Source of the DNA: CAZTII01 sp964613305
GTDB lineage: Bacteria; Bacillota_I; Bacilli_A; Erysipelotrichales; Erysipelotrichaceae
DNA length: 14,715 nt
Direction: 5' to 3'
Assembly (NCBI GenBank): GCA_964613305.1
Contig: CAZTII010000048.1
Span: forward strand, 1-14,715
Below the pieces are notes generated by a model that had not been told where the DNA came from, made no database searches, and saw nothing but the letters and a program-made list of their open reading frames with translations. How positions within the stretch are numbered: position 1 is the first letter of the stretch; the number at the start of each line of letters is the position of its first letter. Both the position numbers and the translations under genes were made by a program. Positions 13,102 through 14,715 of the stretch are shown one piece after another.

Positions 13102-14589
13102 TTATGATTTGTGATATAGCTTTTTGGTATGATAAAACGGTTCTTGAGTTAAATTAATACCTAATTTTTTAAAAGTAGATACATCTACTTCGGCTAAAAT
13201 TACCGAGGAATGAACTTCGCAACATCGTAATTCTTGGATGTGTTCAAGGGCACGTTGCGTATCTTTGTTGTCAACGGCAGTAATCGCTAAAGCGATTAAT
13301 ATTTCATCGATATGAAGGCGTGGATTGTTGTTTCCTAATATATCGGTTTTTAAACTTTGTACTGGTTCAATAACTCGTGGTGATATTAAATGAACGCTAT
13401 CATCGATGTTGGCCACATGTTTTAAAGCATTTAATAAACAAGCGCTACTAGCTCCTAATAGTGGTGACGTTTTTCCGGTTAAGATTGTACCATCGTGAAG
13501 TTGAATGGCTACTGCAGGAGCGTTAGTAGCTTCTGCTTTATCTCGTGCGACTTTTACAACAGGACGATCATCTAAGGTTACATTTGCTTGGTTCATGATG
13601 ATTTCAATTTTACTTACAACATCTTCGGTTGTTTTATCTTTTCGTAAATCTACTAACGCTTGATAATAACGGCGAATGATTTCATCTTTGCTTGCTTTCA
13701 TTGCTTCATCATTGTCGATGATACAATGACCAACCATATTGACTCCCATATCAGTAGGTGATAAATAAGGTGATACTCCATATATTTTTTCAAACAGTGT
13801 TTTTAAGACTGGAAACACTTCGACATCACGATTGTAGCTTGTAGCGGATTGATTGTACGCTTCTAAGTGAAAAGGGTCAATCATGTTAACGTCATTTAAA
13901 TCAGCAGTAGCTGCTTCATAGGAAAGATTCAAAGGATGTTTTAATGGAATATTCCATATTGGGAAGGTTTCGAATTTAGCGTAACCAGAACGAATACCAC
14001 GAAGTTGGTCGTGATATAGTTGAGATAAACACGTTGCCATTTTTCCTGAACCAGGACCTGGTGCTGTGACGACAACTAATTCACGTTCCGTTTCAATGTA
14101 GTCATTAAGACCAAAACCATTTTCTGAGACGATATGACTGATGTTTGTTGGGTAGCCAATAATGGTGTAATGTAGCGCTACTTTGATATCAAGACTTTCT
14201 AATTTTCGCTTAAAGAAATCAGCGGCACTTTGTCCAGAATAATGAGAGATTACAACATTATTTACTAAGAAGCCAATGCTTCTAAAGGCATCAATAAGCC
14301 TTAAACAATCTTGATCATACGTAATTCCAAGATCACCGCGCACCTTATTTTTTTCAATATCGGAAGCACTGATGACGACAATAATTTCAACGTTTTCTTT
14401 TAATTTTAAAAGCATTTTAACTTTACTGTCAGGTTCAAATCCAGGAAGAACACGAGAAGCATGAAAGTCATCAAAAAGTTTACCACCAAACTCAACATAT
14501 AATTTATTGTCAAATTGAGCAATGCGTTGTCGAATATGTTCGGATTGTAATTCTAAATATAATTGATTGTCAAAAGCAATTTTTTTCAT
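13102..14589 (-). CDS. DUF1846 (UPF0371) family protein, putative nucleotide-binding
   Basis: A 495-aa soluble protein of the usual length for DUF1846/UPF0371. Landmarks include KKIAFDNQLYLELQSEHIRQRI at the N-terminus, FGGKLFDDFHASRVLPGF (34-51), a P-loop-like APGPGSGKMATCLSQLYHD (176-194), FPIWNIPLKHPLN and a C-terminal GASSACLLNALKH region. The family is widespread in Bacillota and has solved structures, but its reaction is not settled. The Gly-rich P-loop suggests nucleotide binding. Here it is a single-gene unit with its own extended -10 promoter and AGGAAGGA ribosome binding site 8 nt before the ATG. The stop is followed by the 13017-13084 hairpin. Confidence 0.9.
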   Translation of the reverse strand: MKKIAFDNQLYLELQSEHIRQRIAQFDNKLYVEFGGKLFDDFHASRVLPGFEPDSKVKMLLKLKENVEIIVVISASDIEKNKVRGDLGITYDQDCLRLIDAFRSIGFLVNNVVISHYSGQSAADFFKRKLESLDIKVALHYTIIGYPTNISHIVSENGFGLNDYIETERELVVVTAPGPGSGKMATCLSQLYHDQLRGIRSGYAKFETFPIWNIPLKHPLNLSYEAATADLNDVNMIDPFHLEAYNQSATSYNRDVEVFPVLKTLFEKIYGVSPYLSPTDMGVNMVGHCIIDNDEAMKASKDEIIRRYYQALVDLRKDKTTEDVVSKIEIIMNQANVTLDDRPVVKVARDKAEATNAPAVAIQLHDGTILTGKTSPLLGASSACLLNALKHVANIDDSVHLISPRVIEPVQSLKTDILGNNNPRLHIDEILIALAITAVDNKDTQRALEHIQELRCCEVHSSVILAEVDVSTFKKLGINLTQEPFYHTKKLYHKS

Positions 14590-14659
14590 GAAAAATATCC
14601 TTCCTACTTAGTATATATGATAAATAGTATTTATAAATTTAATTATTATCAACTAAACC

Positions 14660-14668
14660 ATTATAGCA
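14660..14668 (-). promoter_or_regulatory. Extended -10 promoter of the DUF1846 gene
   Basis: On the - strand the sequence reads TGCTATAAT (14668-14660), identical to the leuB promoter element and again without a good -35. The leader of about 64 nt is AT-rich and contains a 15-base ATAAATAGTATTTAT palindrome (14620-14634) of unknown role. Confidence 0.65.
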
Positions 14669-14715
14669 AAAGTTAAGCTATTCATCCATCATTATTTAAG
14701 GAACTATAGTAAAAG

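Noticed and set aside
1..14715. CRISPR arrays, insertion sequences, tRNA/rRNA genes and phage or defence modules.
   Set aside because: No regularly spaced repeats, transposase or integrase motifs, cloverleaf sequences or defence-gene signatures were seen on either strand.

Overview
The window is 14.7 kb of AT-rich DNA with AGGAGG-type ribosome binding sites, TATAAT promoters, intrinsic terminators and dense gene packing. The gene content (MscL, DUF1846/UPF0371, a DUF1292-like protein, a YlmA-like ABC ATPase, a Cof-type HAD phosphatase) points to a low-GC Bacillota, perhaps Erysipelotrichia-like; the lineage is an inference. TGA serves as a normal stop at several 4-bp gene overlaps, so the standard bacterial code applies and not the mycoplasma code.

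Layout. (1) 1-1703, + strand: the 3' end of a surface-polysaccharide locus, with an apparently broken family 2 glycosyltransferase tail, a DUF2304 membrane protein and a GT4-like glycosyltransferase overlapping it by 4 bases. A bidirectional terminator (1730-1779) separates it from the next unit. (2) 7567-1788, - strand: a branched-chain amino-acid operon, leuB - ABC ATPase - ilvC - ilvD - class I aminotransferase. It starts from an extended -10 promoter with a leader of only about 20 nt. Acetolactate synthase, leuA and leuCD are not in the window. (3) 7568-7779: a divergent promoter region with a perfect 11-bp inverted repeat. (4) 7780-9606, + strand: mscL, then an unrecognised 234-aa protein with its own promoter and a CpXC-domain zinc-ribbon protein, closed by a terminator. 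(5) 9707-11762, + strand: a Cof-type HAD phosphatase, a PfkB-family protein that has lost its catalytic aspartate, and a small DUF1292-like protein, closed by a terminator. (6) 14589-11773, - strand: DUF1846, then a 68-nt nested hairpin, then a separately promoted membrane diguanylate cyclase (GGEEF with an intact I-site).

How the genes work together. IlvC and IlvD catalyse consecutive steps to the branched-chain 2-keto acids, LeuB belongs to the leucine branch, and the aminotransferase at the operon end could carry out the final transamination. The other units look like independent housekeeping or poorly characterised modules. No CRISPR array, insertion sequence, tRNA, rRNA or recognisable defence system is visible. 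The most unusual items are the degenerate PfkB protein, the 13017-13084 hairpin, the unknown/CpXC pair and the ABC ATPase inside the amino-acid operon. No gap exceeds 300 bases; the two largest, 7568-7779 and 12880-13101, are described in their own entries.
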